64,000 nt of DNA from Microdochium bolleyi (lineage: Eukaryota > Ascomycota > Sordariomycetes > Xylariales > Microdochiaceae): contig KQ964262.1 of assembly GCA_001566295.1 (NCBI GenBank), positions 124,001 through 188,000 on the forward strand, read 5' to 3'. The position numbers were made by a program, and so were the translations under genes. Below, in pieces: positions 23,801-34,445 of this stretch (positions are counted from its first letter, which is position 1; each line of letters begins with the position of its first letter). The notes under the pieces were generated by a model. It did no database searches and was not told the DNA's origin. It saw only the letters and a program-made list of their open reading frames with translations.

Positions 23801-26800
23801 TTACTTCTTGATGAGCTTCTCGAGAACAACCGCAACCTCCCCGAGCAGTCCTTCCACGTCGCCGGACTTCCCCTCCCCATCCGCCCTCAGTACCGCACCG
23901 TCATCCTCCTCTAGCCGCGCAACGGCTTTATCGACCAGCAACTCCCACGAGTCCCTCTGCGCCGCCATCTCCCTGCGCAGCCACACCACCACCAGCGCAG
24001 TCGCAAAGAGGTCCCGAGCCAGCTCAATCGACGCCTGGTCCCCAAGCAACGACGCCGGCGGCGGGCCGAGCTTCCTCGCCTCCGCGCCGTGTTCCGTCGC
24101 GGCCTCTGTCCACGCGGCCAGGACCTGCTCGGGCGTCCAGCCCATCAGCTTCAGCACTGCGGTCCACGGCCACGTCGCGTCAAAACCCTGTAGGACGACT
24201 AGTACATCGAGCCTCGCCGCCGGGGTTTGGTTCGCGGCGGATGTGACGGCATTAGCTTCTTCGTCTTCGTCTTCTGCGCTTTCGCTGCTCTTCCGAAAGG
24301 CTGAGATGCTGCCACTCTTGTTGGCGGACGCGGAGCTACTTCTCTTGGACATCTTCTTCTTCATGGAGTAATCAGTCGCACTGAAAGAAGAACTAGCGGC
24401 CGACGCCGCGTCCGCTCGCGATGCTGCCCCCGACCCCGCAGATCCAGGCTTGAAGTTACCAAGCCAGCTACCGCCCTTCTTCTGCTCCTTGGCAAAGGAC
24501 GGAGCCGGAGCAGACTCGAGTGCGATTTTCGAAGGCGGCGGCCCGCCGAAGAGGGCGCCAGATGCGCCCGGTGGTTGGGGAACCGCGGAGGCAGGAGCCG
24601 GAGCGGCTGCCGGCGCCCTGCCAAAGCCGAGAAACCCCCCTCTGGCTCTTGAAGGGGATGGTGCCGGCGCCGCGGACGGCGGTGGTGGCGGTGCTGCCAT
24701 TGCCATGGCCTTCGGCATGCTGTACGCCGCCGTATCATAGGTAGTGTTTAGTTTGGCGCCGCCAGCGCTGCAGTATGATGACTGGCCATAGCTGGCGGAC
24801 CTGGATGCGGAGTTGGACACGTTCGCGGGGGATGGCGCTGCCCTGCGTTTCCTGCTGCATCCCGAGGGCGCTCTTGTGGAGGGGTCACTCTGCTGTGCCG
24901 GTGTGGCGGGAGAAGTGGCTGAGGAAGAAGCGTCCTGTCTCTTGCCTGCGTTTTCCTCGACAGCAACAAAGGAGCACCACTTGCCGCTGCCGACTTGGAA
25001 GCTTACCCCGAGCCGCACGGCCTCGCGCTGGACCATATCCTCGAAAACGTGTGCTGGGTATCTTTCTGTGAGAAGTTGGGGCTGTGAGCTGTTAGAATCG
25101 CTCGCTGTGCCCTTAATATTCTTCTCGGCTGCCCACTTGGCGTGGCACATCCACCCTTTCCCTTCCTCGAGTTCTTGCACAGCTTTCTTCGCAGCAAGCT
25201 GGTGGATAGCCTCCCCGGCTTCGGGCAGGATCGTGACGGGCACCTCAAGCTCGAGTGGTGTGCCGTCGGGGCTTGTCGCACGCAGGACGACGGATCTCGG
25301 CACCATGGGCTGCCCGTTCTTGCTGGTCGGGAACGAGTTATTGAGGAGCAAGTAGATAGTTGTCCGATTGAATGGGAACAGCGGCGGGATTTCGAATGGT
25401 GTCTGGAGGATGCTGGGCGGTGGGCAAGCAGGGAGGTGTGCGAAGCGGTCTTTCGCGGCGGGGATGTTGTCCGTCGGGAGGTCGGGCGAGATGGTGACAC
25501 TGTCATCGAAGAGGGAGATCTTGGCTGGCTGCTTGTCCGTCTTGGTGGTCGATGCGGGCGTCTCAGAGTATGGTGGCGCAGCTGCATTCTCTGGGTCGTC
25601 GATCACGAGCGCATCCAGGACCTTCTCGACAACCTCGAAGTCATCGTCGTCGACGTCATTGCTGGCGTCAGACTTCTCGGACGCAGCCGGAGCCGCAGTA
25701 TCGGAGCCATACTTGACCTCGAGCTGGTAATCCTTGACATGCGGGAACACGGCGCCCTTGACCATCCGGACAACTTTGCCGCTCATATCCTCGCCCTCGA
25801 CCACGCTCTGAGCGAACCCGTTGCCCGCCCGCGCTACGCCCTCGACGAGGGAGGTGCTCGCCCCATCTCCGATGCCGAGCGAGAACACCCTAATCGCGCC
25901 TTTGCTCTCGCTCACGTGCCGCTGCACCATGCGGAGCAGATTCTCCTGGTCCCAGATCTCGCCATCGGTCAGCAGGAACACCTCAAGATTGCCGGACACG
26001 CCCTTTTGTTGTTGCTGTCGACGCTGGAAGGTCGCCTCGAGCGGCTGGTACATCTCGGTTCCTCCGTAGTTTGCGCTGAAGGACTCGACGTGCGCCATTG
26101 CCTCGGCGACCGTCTCACGCGTGTACGCGCGCGAGCCATGGGGCCAGAGGAAGTCGAAGTGAGAGCCGAAGCTGCAAATGTTGAAACTCGCACCTCGGGG
26201 TAGAGACTTGATGAATATCCGCAGAGCAGAGATGAGGTTGTCGATCTTGTCATACATGCTGCCACTACGGTCGCAGACGAATACAAACTCGGGCGGGCTC
26301 TCTGGGGCAGGGAGCGTGAACTTGGGGACCAGCGTCGTCATGAGGGCGTGCTGATTTGGTATGGTCGGGTGTTTCTCGAGAATGGCCTACGGGGACGACA
26401 GGTTCGTCGCGGCGAGTTGCAGGATGAAGTCCTTGTCGAGGCAGGTAGTGTTTGTGAGGGCCAGGGTGGCCGAAGCCTGGTTGAAAGACAGCGCCTGGGA
26501 TGACGGCGCAGTCGACGTCTTGCCAATGGACACGGCGATCTGATGTGACGGCGACTGGACAGACTGAATCTGGGAGGAGGCGGGAAGATGCGCGTCGACG
26601 GTGATCTTGAGCCCACCCTCATTCCTGCTGCTCGACAGATCCGAATACGACCCGTACCGCGGCGCAATGGCCATGGGGATTGTCAGCCTGAGGCCATCTG
26701 ACTGTGCATCATGCTTGAGCTCGCCCAGGTAGGTGAGCTCGACGACGACCCGCGTCGCGGGCGGGATGTTGCCGAGTTTCGTGGTGAAGACGTCGGCAGC

Positions 26801-27172
26801 CTCGGGAAGCTGCTCCATGAGCCCAGCGACCTGACCCTGCTGGACGGCCTCGGTGTAGATGCCGCGGGCCTCTTCCCGCTCTCGCACGACGCCGCGGATG
26901 ACCCGCGGGTCCTTGGTGCCGATGGTGCATGTGAAGGCGACGACGCTGACGCCATCGTAGAGGGGGAACTGGTAGCGGAATTCTGGCTGCTGGAGTTGCG
27001 AAGAATCCGGGCTGATGAAGGTCTGCTTGAGGGTTGTGCGGGTGGCCGAGGACAGGATGGTTGTGTGCGCCTCGAGGCCGGTCTGGCGGATGCGTTGCGG
27101 CTGGACGTTGGAGGCGTTGACGTAGACGATGCCGCAGATCTTCCAGTCGGGATTGTGCTTGTACCAGATCAT
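23801..27172 (-). CDS. VIT plus von Willebrand factor A domain protein with one in-frame TAG
   Basis: Intronless 1,124-codon frame on the minus strand, from MIWYKHNPDWKICGIVYVNA to KLIKK, interrupted once by TAG at 26389-26387 (codon 262). Residues about 25-160 are a VIT domain (FRYQFPLYDGVSVVAF; GNIPPATRVVVELTYLGELK). Residues about 280-470 are a VWA domain with its MIDAS site: DRSGS (from 301), GGTEMY and LLTDGE. A long Ala/Ser/Pro linker and a C-terminal helical domain (TWPWTAVLKLMGWTPEQVLA) follow. This layout is known from fungal and animal proteins of poorly defined, probably scaffold-like role. The sequence after the TAG (AILEKHPTIPNQ) is a conserved part between VIT and VWA, so the stop splits one gene. 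The ATG at 26341 would give a VWA-only protein of 846 aa. Confidence 0.85.
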
Positions 27173-28694
27173 GGTGGCGGGTCTGGTCTTGCCGATGGTG
27201 TTTGCGTTGCTTGCTATTGTGCCTTGGGTCTTGTTGTCGATATGGTGAGCTGGATGGCAATCGATGTCTGGCGTGTGATTATGACGGAGAGGTGCAGCTT
27301 TCACTACGTTGGTTGATGGCCCTGGTATGGTTTGATGGTCCAAAGTGACGGTGATGGAAACGACGGGTGGTTCCCTGCACTCCTACTTATAGAGTACGTG
27401 CATGCAGTCAGACGGCAGGTGGCCACACCAACGCAGGCTTCCCCGCACTCATGCCCTGAGTCACTCTTTCGGAGGTGACCTGTTCCTTCTTCGCCGGGAC
27501 CATTGGCTCGAGGCTGAGCGGCAGGCAGAGCAGCAGGCACCCTCGAGACAGAGACAGGCGGAGCAGGGGCTGCTGCCTGCGTGGGGGCGATCAGCCATGC
27601 ATTCCCTGAACTGCCGGCGTCAGGTCGGTCCCCTGCCAGCTGAGCGGCCCAAGCAAACCTTCCAAGGTTGGGCTTTAGGGCTGAAGAGCTACCGGCGTCG
27701 ACCCCAAGCCGTCGTCGACAGCCTGCCGGGCGGCCTCCCGGGCAGATGCATCGGGCTTCGCCTGGGCAGCCACCCCCTGCCAGGCGAGGCCATGCCTGTC
27801 AAGCACAGCGGCTGCCTCCACTTGCATCGCAACACAGGGACGACATGTAACTCGGAGTACGCTATGCACGGCTCGTGGGTCGGCATCCTGGGTGCCGGGT
27901 GCACACGGGCGATACTCAACAGTACAATAGGGTACAGAGGGCGCCGGCAGCGTGGGTAGCGTAGGCAGCCCTTTGTGTGACGATAGCTCGGGGTGCTCCG
28001 TGCTGCCTGCTTCACTTGCGCACAACACGCGAGACACGATGCATTCCCGCGGCGCTACCTTTCTTTGTCCTTTTGCGCGGAAATGCCACGTCTTCCAACA
28101 TCCACCCATGTTGCTTCCTCGCTAGCTCGGCGCGAGAACCACTCTGGCAATTGCCCTGCGTCTAGGCAGACACTGTGACGAGCCCTGAGATACGGGCAGG
28201 GGAGCACGCGCTCACAAACCTCGTCCAGGCTCGGGTGCGTCGGTAACGTCCAGTTGCATAGGCTCGTCTGCGGTAAGGTTTACGAACTTCTCCATGTGGC
28301 GAAAAAGTCGATCATGAGCCGCCTAAGAAGCACGCCTACGATGCCCCCCTGTGGCCTTTGCCGGCTACTTCTAACGAACTTGCGGGGCGATTGCCGTTCA
28401 CTATCATCGGCTTCCCAAAATGCCCTCTGTTCGCGGTGGTCGAGAGCCCCCGGTCAGCGCGATTCGGCAGAGCCAGCACGCTATGGAAGGCTCTAGGGTT
28501 AAGCTATGCGGCTATGTATTACTATATGTAGACACATGAAGTAGAATAGAGAAAGTCAAGGCAGTGAAGTTCGCAAGATAAATGCCGACAGAAAGAAACA
28601 CCATGTACAGCCAACCACATCATCAAAATGTACAATTACCACGCTCCAATATACATCCCAAGACTCGCCTCCTACACCATTACAACAGCGGCAT
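27173..28694. other. Intergenic region
   Basis: About 1.5 kb upstream of the VIT-VWA gene (minus) and downstream of the small secreted-protein gene (minus). Open frames at 27402-27959 and 27675-28109 on opposite strands mirror each other and have Arg/Gly/Pro-rich random composition. Presumed promoter and UTR DNA. Confidence 0.45.
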
Positions 28695-29535
28695 CTACAC
28701 CTGCACCTTTGTCGTCTTGCACTCCGCGCGGACAAAGCTCTGCGGGGGCGCTACTTGGACGGGCTGTTGTCGCCCGTGGGACTCTTGTGTCAGTGATGCA
28801 CAAATCCAGAATTATCTCTCCAGGCCGCCGTCTTGCGTAGCTCCAGACAAAACGATTGCAGCGGATGCTGAACAGAGGAACACGAAAAAGAGAAGAAGGA
28901 GAAGAAACTTACAGCACGGTGGTTCACCACGAACACGCCACCTTTCTCACCCGTGAACGTGCACTGCACCCCCGGTGTCGACTGGGCGATGGACACAACC
29001 GGGTCGTGGATAGCTGGCCGATAGGAACGTACGTTGGTCAGCAACGATGAAGTTTCCAAAAGGTTCGGACAGCAACCTCGATCTCGCCCTCCCCTCGTTC
29101 AGAGGGCCCATGAAAAGAGTCACACACAGTCCCGAACAAAGACTTACCGACCTCCAACCTCGTGACCCCGAGATCGAACCAGTCCTCATCCACGATGCCC
29201 CCCGCCGTGCTGAACGTCACGACGCCCCTGTTCTCGGGCCGCCGCGTGGCCTTCACGGTCTGGCGGTGCTTGATGTTGCCGATGTCGTGCTTGTGCGAGG
29301 GGCCGGAGACGTGGTGCCCGCCGCCTCCGCCGCCGCCGTGGTGAGATGACTTCTTGGCGTGCGCGAGGATGACGATCTTGGCGAGTTCCTGGGTCGTCCG
29401 GCTGCGCGCCGACGCCGGTGCCGGTGCTGCAGCGCAGTGTGGTAGGACGGTGGTGATGCCGGGCGCGAGGTGCAGGAGCGCGAGGACAATGGCCGTGGCC
29501 AGAGCCGAAGGCGAGGAGCGGAGGGACAAGCGCAT
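28695..29535 (-). CDS. Small secreted protein, uncharacterised
   Basis: Three exons on the minus strand: 29535-29148, 29013-28913 and 28781-28695; introns of 134 and 131 bases with GTAAGT donors; about 191 aa. The start MRLSLRSSPSALATAIVLAL gives a signal peptide with cleavage likely after about residue 36. A KKSSHHGGGGGGGHH tract around 62-76 could bind metal. The rest (GVVTFSTAGGIVDEDWFDLG; SIAQSTPGVQCTFTGEKG) has a beta-rich look. Three cysteines remain after splicing. The acceptor of exon 3 is uncertain: AAGAG gives a 29-codon end with VRAECKTTKVQV, while AAG, two bases earlier, gives a short SPTGDNSPSK end. Could be an effector-like protein, but no family is recognised. Confidence 0.6.
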
Positions 29536-31221
29536 GCTGGCAGAGGACAACAAAGGAGTGCGCGGGGAGTCGCGGAGGGTCGTGATGGGAGTTCGAGTGA
29601 AGTTGTGGCGCCGAGACAAGCCTGCAAGACTGACTTCCGCGTTTCCTTGACCTTGGTGCTGGTGATCGATGATGTTTCGCGGGAATGGTGGAAGACTGTA
29701 AAACTGAACTCGTACATTCCAGGCCAGGTCTCAGCATAGCATTCTAGGCGTTGTGCCGTACTTATATCGAGCCAAGTGCCGGTAGAAGAGGATCTGCTCA
29801 AAACGACGCAATCGTCCAACGATGTCATACGCCTCGGTTCACACACACACACACGCGGAGACTAATACCGCCTCACGCGACGCTCGGCACACAGGAACGG
29901 CTGCAGGATACGCCTCACTCTCGCTCGTGATCAGCAGGAGGGCTGTTGCTGACACTCCGAAACGGGAAAGAAAAACCCGGTTCACATCCCTGGCGTCTCT
30001 GAACGGTGCAATGCTGTGGGCCACAAACTGCAGATGTAGGCAAACCGTCTCTGGTCAGCTCCGCTGGGTCCGGCCGTTTTCGACTTCAACGGCCGACGAA
30101 CTGCTGTGTTTCCCGTCCTTTGGAATGGAGCAAGGGTAGTGTTTCTCACGCGGTATAGTGAGGAGCCCATCCCGCATTCCATCGCAATGGGGACGCTTGG
30201 GGGGAGGCGTCAGGGTCTGCTTCAGAAAGTCGTCTCCTCTTGTCTTGCCCTTGCGCCATCCCGCTGGGTCGGCTTTTCGGGGTCCGGATTGAGACCAGAG
30301 GCCCGTGTTGGTGACGTAGATGCGCGTGGTGAATGCACCGACGAGTGGTCGTGAAGGGTGGCAATATCGCAGCGGATGATGGCTTTCACGAGGCTGGAGG
30401 TGGCTGGTCTGCCTGTGCGGAGGGGTGTGGTTGCTGTCTTGGTCACATTCCAGTCGGTGGTTTTTTCCGTGGTTGGTTGTTGGAATAGTCGTTAGCCCGG
30501 CCACGTGCTGCTGGGGATAAGAGTGGGACGCTGGATCGCCCATGGACAAGTCTCCCGCCATCTTATTCCGCTGGCTCCCTGAATAACCCGACATCTTCAT
30601 AGAGGCGAGATTGAGGTATCGAAAAGTGATATTTTCCAACACGAATGGCAGTGCGCAGGAAAATCTTGTGACGACCCTGCGAAGCCGCCATGGTAAGGCG
30701 TGGGTAAAGCTCAACAGCAGTGCACACCTCACAATGCCCAGATCTGTTTGGCAGATCTATTGTTCTCCATGCATCACTGTATCGACCTTGAGACATCAGG
30801 GCTTACTAGAGCTTGGCGGCAAGCGGGGCAGGCGTTCGTATGACTTCCGCGCGCAGAGGGTTTCTCAAGCCGCAGACGCCATGACGCTATTCCGCTGGTT
30901 GTCCTCCGCGCTGGGGAGAGCAAGAATTTGAGTCACTGCCGAACATCTCAAATATTCTGTCTAGAACAACTTCGCGCGGGATCGAAGGTCAGTTACTTCT
31001 TATATATCTGGGTCAAGGGGTATCTCGCTACTGTTGAGCTTATGACAAAATTATGGTATATGTGACTTGTCCAGTCTGTACGTGACAACTCTAAAAGGAA
31101 GTGATGTCCTCGCCACCGCGAACTTGTCTGCCCTGTGGTTTGCGTGCAGCTCCAACAAAGTGAGTGTTGTTGCCTGACACGCCCGGATGACATCGATCAG
31201 ACCACTTCATCATCAGAAGAC
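29536..31221. other. Intergenic region
   Basis: About 1.7 kb between two minus-strand genes. A CA repeat (CACACACACACAC) lies at about 29839. The 225-codon frame at 30055-30732 (minus) has a His/Arg/Pro/Ser-rich random translation and was not accepted. Confidence 0.45.
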
Positions 31222-32302
31222 TCAGATGACAGGACTAGTCTCCTTCCGCACACCATGCCCGCTCTCTACACCAACCTCGGGTGCGCTCTCCCTGTTCGCG
31301 CTGACAGCCAAGATCTTCCTGCCCACATACTTGCCCGGGTGCCAAACAGCGAGCAGTAGCACCGCGAGTGCGACGGGCGCAAATTCGAGACACGCAAAGT
31401 ACACCTCGTTGGTCTGGAGCTTGCCACCCAGGCCCTCCGCAGTCTCGGCGAGACGGAAGCAGGTGCGCAGGTACACGGCGAGCGCGGAGACAGAGAAGGC
31501 GATGCAGAACGACGTGCTGGTTTCGTGAGCCTCGCCATTGCGGAGGGCAGCTGTCTTGTCGGTGCTGCCGGGGGATGAACGAGGCGAGCGAAACCGCGAG
31601 AATATGTAGCTCGTCGCGAGTACGACAAAGACGCCCATGCTAAAGACCTGGTATGCGAGGCCGCCGAGGAGGATGTTGTTGGCGGTCGTCGGGTCCCTGC
31701 GTTTGGAGTAGCTCACGCCAATGAGCGCGGCGCCGGCCACCTGCGTAATGGTAGACACGACGTCGGACACGACGAAGAACCATAGAATGGCCCTGGGCGG
31801 AAGACGCGAGTGCAGGGCCCGGCTCCTGGAGATACCATTGCTGCTGCGGGCCAAGTTCTGTCGCGTGATAAGACCCGAGAGGATCGTGTAGATGCCCGCC
31901 GCGAGGAAGACCGGGGCTGTGACGATGAAGAAGTAGTTGAGGATGAAGAACAGCAGATGATACGGGTCTTGCTTGGCCGAGAGGAGGCGCGCAATGTAGC
32001 CGATGACCTCGAACAGCAGGCCCACGGGGAAGACAGTCCAGTACCAGGAGCGATTGCGTACGGTAAGCACCGAGTGGGCAACGAGGAAGATGAAGAACCA
32101 GGCAACGGCAAAGACGGCGAGCGCGAACTTGGGCGTGTAGCCGTAGATGATGACAGGCGTGTCCCACTGGCCCATTGGATTAGGAAAGTTGGGATCGATG
32201 TAGCCATACGTCGCCTGTGTGGGGCCTGCCGCGACAATTGTGTTAGTCAATGTTGAAGGTAGAGATGATAGCGTCGTCTCTACACATACGTGGGCTTGCC
32301 AT
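31222..32302 (-). CDS. RTA1-like seven-helix membrane protein
   Basis: Two exons on the minus strand: a 13-base first exon 32302-32290 (MASP plus one base) and 32225-31222, with a 64-base intron (GTATGT ... GGCAG); 338 aa. The protein starts MASPRPTQATYGYIDPNFPN, then YGYTPKF leads into the first of about seven hydrophobic helices. FEVIGYIARLLSA after helix 2 is a hallmark of the RTA1/RSB1 family. The loop and helix AILWFFVVSDVVSTITQVAG also fits. Family members sit in the plasma membrane and are linked to export or resistance for sphingoid bases and toxic lipophilic compounds; the ligand here is unknown. The cytosolic tail is Glu/Ser/Lys-rich. Divergent from the flavin-reductase-like gene across about 950 bases. 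Confidence 0.88.
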
Positions 32303-33248
32303 GGTGAATTCTGGATGCTCAGCTTGTGGTTTGTACGAAGGAGTCGTGTTCGCGTGCTGCGAGATCAGCGGTGCATATGCTAGTCACTAAAACAGACAAA
32401 AGAGGCTCGCCGAGATATTATGGATTCCCCAGCACTTGGCTGCCGCGACCCAAGCTTTTTGAATCGCATGTCGGTGTTGTCCTGAGCACGAGCGCCAAGA
32501 CGGCTTGACAGCGAGAATGACGCAGTTGATCGGGCGATCATGCTGGCCAATCACATGGCGTGGAGGGTGACCCGCCTGCGGCCCTCGCACTTCTTGGCTT
32601 CGCCGAGCTGAACCAGAACTGCACAGTGGGCACGCCCCTCCTCAGCTGCTCGGCGTTGGTGGACAACAAACTCGGCCGAGCTGCGATGGCGCCAATGGTA
32701 CAAGGAGTTGACGATCGCCAGTCGGTGGTCCACGGCTTGGGCCACCCAGATTCGACCAACAAACCGCACGCATTGACGCTCGGCATGGGTCAGTGTTGCG
32801 CGAGCGAGCTGGAGGTTGCTGGGGGAGCTGAGCTGTCAAAAACAGTTCGCACTTGCACCCTGAGATCCATGTGCATGCCATGCTTTGGGTGCGTGCATGG
32901 GCCAGTGGCTTGAAGCGTAACCATGACAAAGTTTAGTCGTCTTTGTTCAAATTTGGCCCTGCACCCGGCGCTGCTTCGAACTCTCCGAATCGTACCCTCG
33001 GAGTTGCACGGCTTGTAAAGCAGCTTAGAATACCTAGACGCTCCTAAGCGAGTTTGACCTCTGTTTCGGAAGACATTCCAGCACGGGCCGGCATTGACCC
33101 TGCCCGAGGACCGGGTGCAAGAATCGGGCAGCGAAAAGTGGAGTGCTCACCCCGCGGAGGAGTGCGATATCTGGGGGAGTGTGCTCAATAACGGGCACGG
33201 TGATCACCACAACTTATACCTCGTCTGCAAAGACCCAAAGCCATCAGG
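32303..33248. other. Divergent promoter region
   Basis: About 950 bases between the RTA1-like gene (minus) and the flavin-reductase-like gene (plus), so both may share regulatory DNA. No coding frame is supported. Confidence 0.45.
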
Positions 33249-34007
33249 ATGTTTTACGAGCCAGGCAAGACAGCCCATAACCTCCCCCACGACCCGTTCA
33301 AGGCGTGCGTGGTGCCGCGGCCGATCGGATGGATCTCGACAACGAGCAGGGTCAAGCCCGGTGAGGCGGCGCAGCACAACCTGGCGCCGTACTCGCAGTT
33401 CAACAATCTGACGTTCGACCCGCCGTACGTCATGTTCAGTGCGAACCAGACGCCCGACCAGGACCGCAAAGACAGCGTCAAGAACGCGGAGCAGACGGGC
33501 AAGTTCTGCTGGAACCTGGCGACGTGGAAGCTGCGGGACAAGGTCAACATCACGGCGGAGCAGGTGCCGTACGGAGTCGACGAGTTTGAGCGGGCGGGCT
33601 TGAGCAAGAGCTTCTCGACGAAGCTGCCGGGGGACGAGGCGGGCAACGCGGTGCCGATGGTGGCCGAGTCGCCGGTGCGGTTCGAGTGCGTGTACCACTC
33701 GACGGTGCGGCTGCCCGGGAACGGGCCAATGGGGTCGGTGGACATTGTCATCGGGCGCGTGGTGGGCGTGCACATTGCCGACGAGGTGCTGACGGACGGC
33801 AAGCTGGACATCCGCAAGACGGAGCCGATTGCGCGGTGCGGGTACTACGAGTACACGGTGGTGCGGGAGACGTTCGACATGGTGATCCCGGGCATGAACG
33901 AGGCAACGCTGGCAGGGCTCGAGGGCAGCACCAAGCGGCACAAGGCGTGGGCGGAGGGAGAGACGGCCGTGACGGCCGAGGCGGGCGAGGACTCGCGACG
34001 AGCATGA
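33249..34007 (+). CDS. Flavin reductase-like FMN-binding split-barrel protein
   Basis: Intronless, 252 aa, start MFYEPGKTAHNLPHDPFKAC. The family (flavoredoxin/DIM6-NTAB type) binds FMN in a split beta-barrel and reduces flavin or acts as an NAD(P)H:FMN oxidoreductase. Visible signature elements are VVPRPIGWISTTS at the N-terminus (phosphate- and flavin-binding loop), NLAPYSQFNNLTFDPPYVMF, and the GKFCWNLATW segment. The tail (WAEGETAVTAEAGEDSRRA) is charged. No targeting signal, so cytosolic. Partner and substrate unknown; it could serve a monooxygenase or act as a stand-alone detoxifying reductase. Confidence 0.85.
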   Translation: MFYEPGKTAHNLPHDPFKACVVPRPIGWISTTSRVKPGEAAQHNLAPYSQFNNLTFDPPYVMFSANQTPDQDRKDSVKNAEQTGKFCWNLATWKLRDKVNITAEQVPYGVDEFERAGLSKSFSTKLPGDEAGNAVPMVAESPVRFECVYHSTVRLPGNGPMGSVDIVIGRVVGVHIADEVLTDGKLDIRKTEPIARCGYYEYTVVRETFDMVIPGMNEATLAGLEGSTKRHKAWAEGETAVTAEAGEDSRRA

Positions 34008-34445
34008 GCATCTCTCGTGGGACAGAAGGACTCTACAATGACAGGTCGTTTCGTTGGGCACCTGCCCGCAGACTCTCGACGCTCGAGCACCCCGCCACTG
34101 GCCCGGCACCACGGCCGTTTGCAACGAGGGGCACCGGGGCAGGCTGCCACGCACCTGCACATTGCAAACTGTGTGATTGCCTTGACGTGTGACTATCGAT
34201 ATCGAGCCTGAGACCGAGTCCAGCACCAGAGTCCAGTGTCCGAAACCCGCCCTGAGCCAGCCGCGTCGGGTGCTTCAAGTCGCGACTTGTCCTCGAGCGA
34301 CCATCCGCAAATCTCTTCCGTGGGATCACGGCAGCAGCGTCTTCGTTCAATGAACACCAGACCTCGTCTCGCCCAAATCGTTGCGATCACTTCATCCCTT
34401 TGTCTGAGACACTCCACCACTTGCCTCTCGTCCACAGCCTCCGCC

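Noticed and set aside
25142..26203. 353-codon plus-strand open frame
   Set aside because: Lies opposite the VIT-VWA gene, which has recognisable domains; no domain of its own.
27402..27959. 185-codon plus-strand frame
   Set aside because: Random-looking translation, mirrored by an equally long minus frame; no start context.
30055..30732. 225-codon minus-strand frame
   Set aside because: His/Pro/Arg/Ser-rich random composition, no splice signals or domain; codon use unlike neighbours.
34236..34445. N-terminal extension of the coiled-coil protein to 34236
   Set aside because: The extra residues look like translated leader; the ATG at 34446 has a better context and starts the protein-like part.
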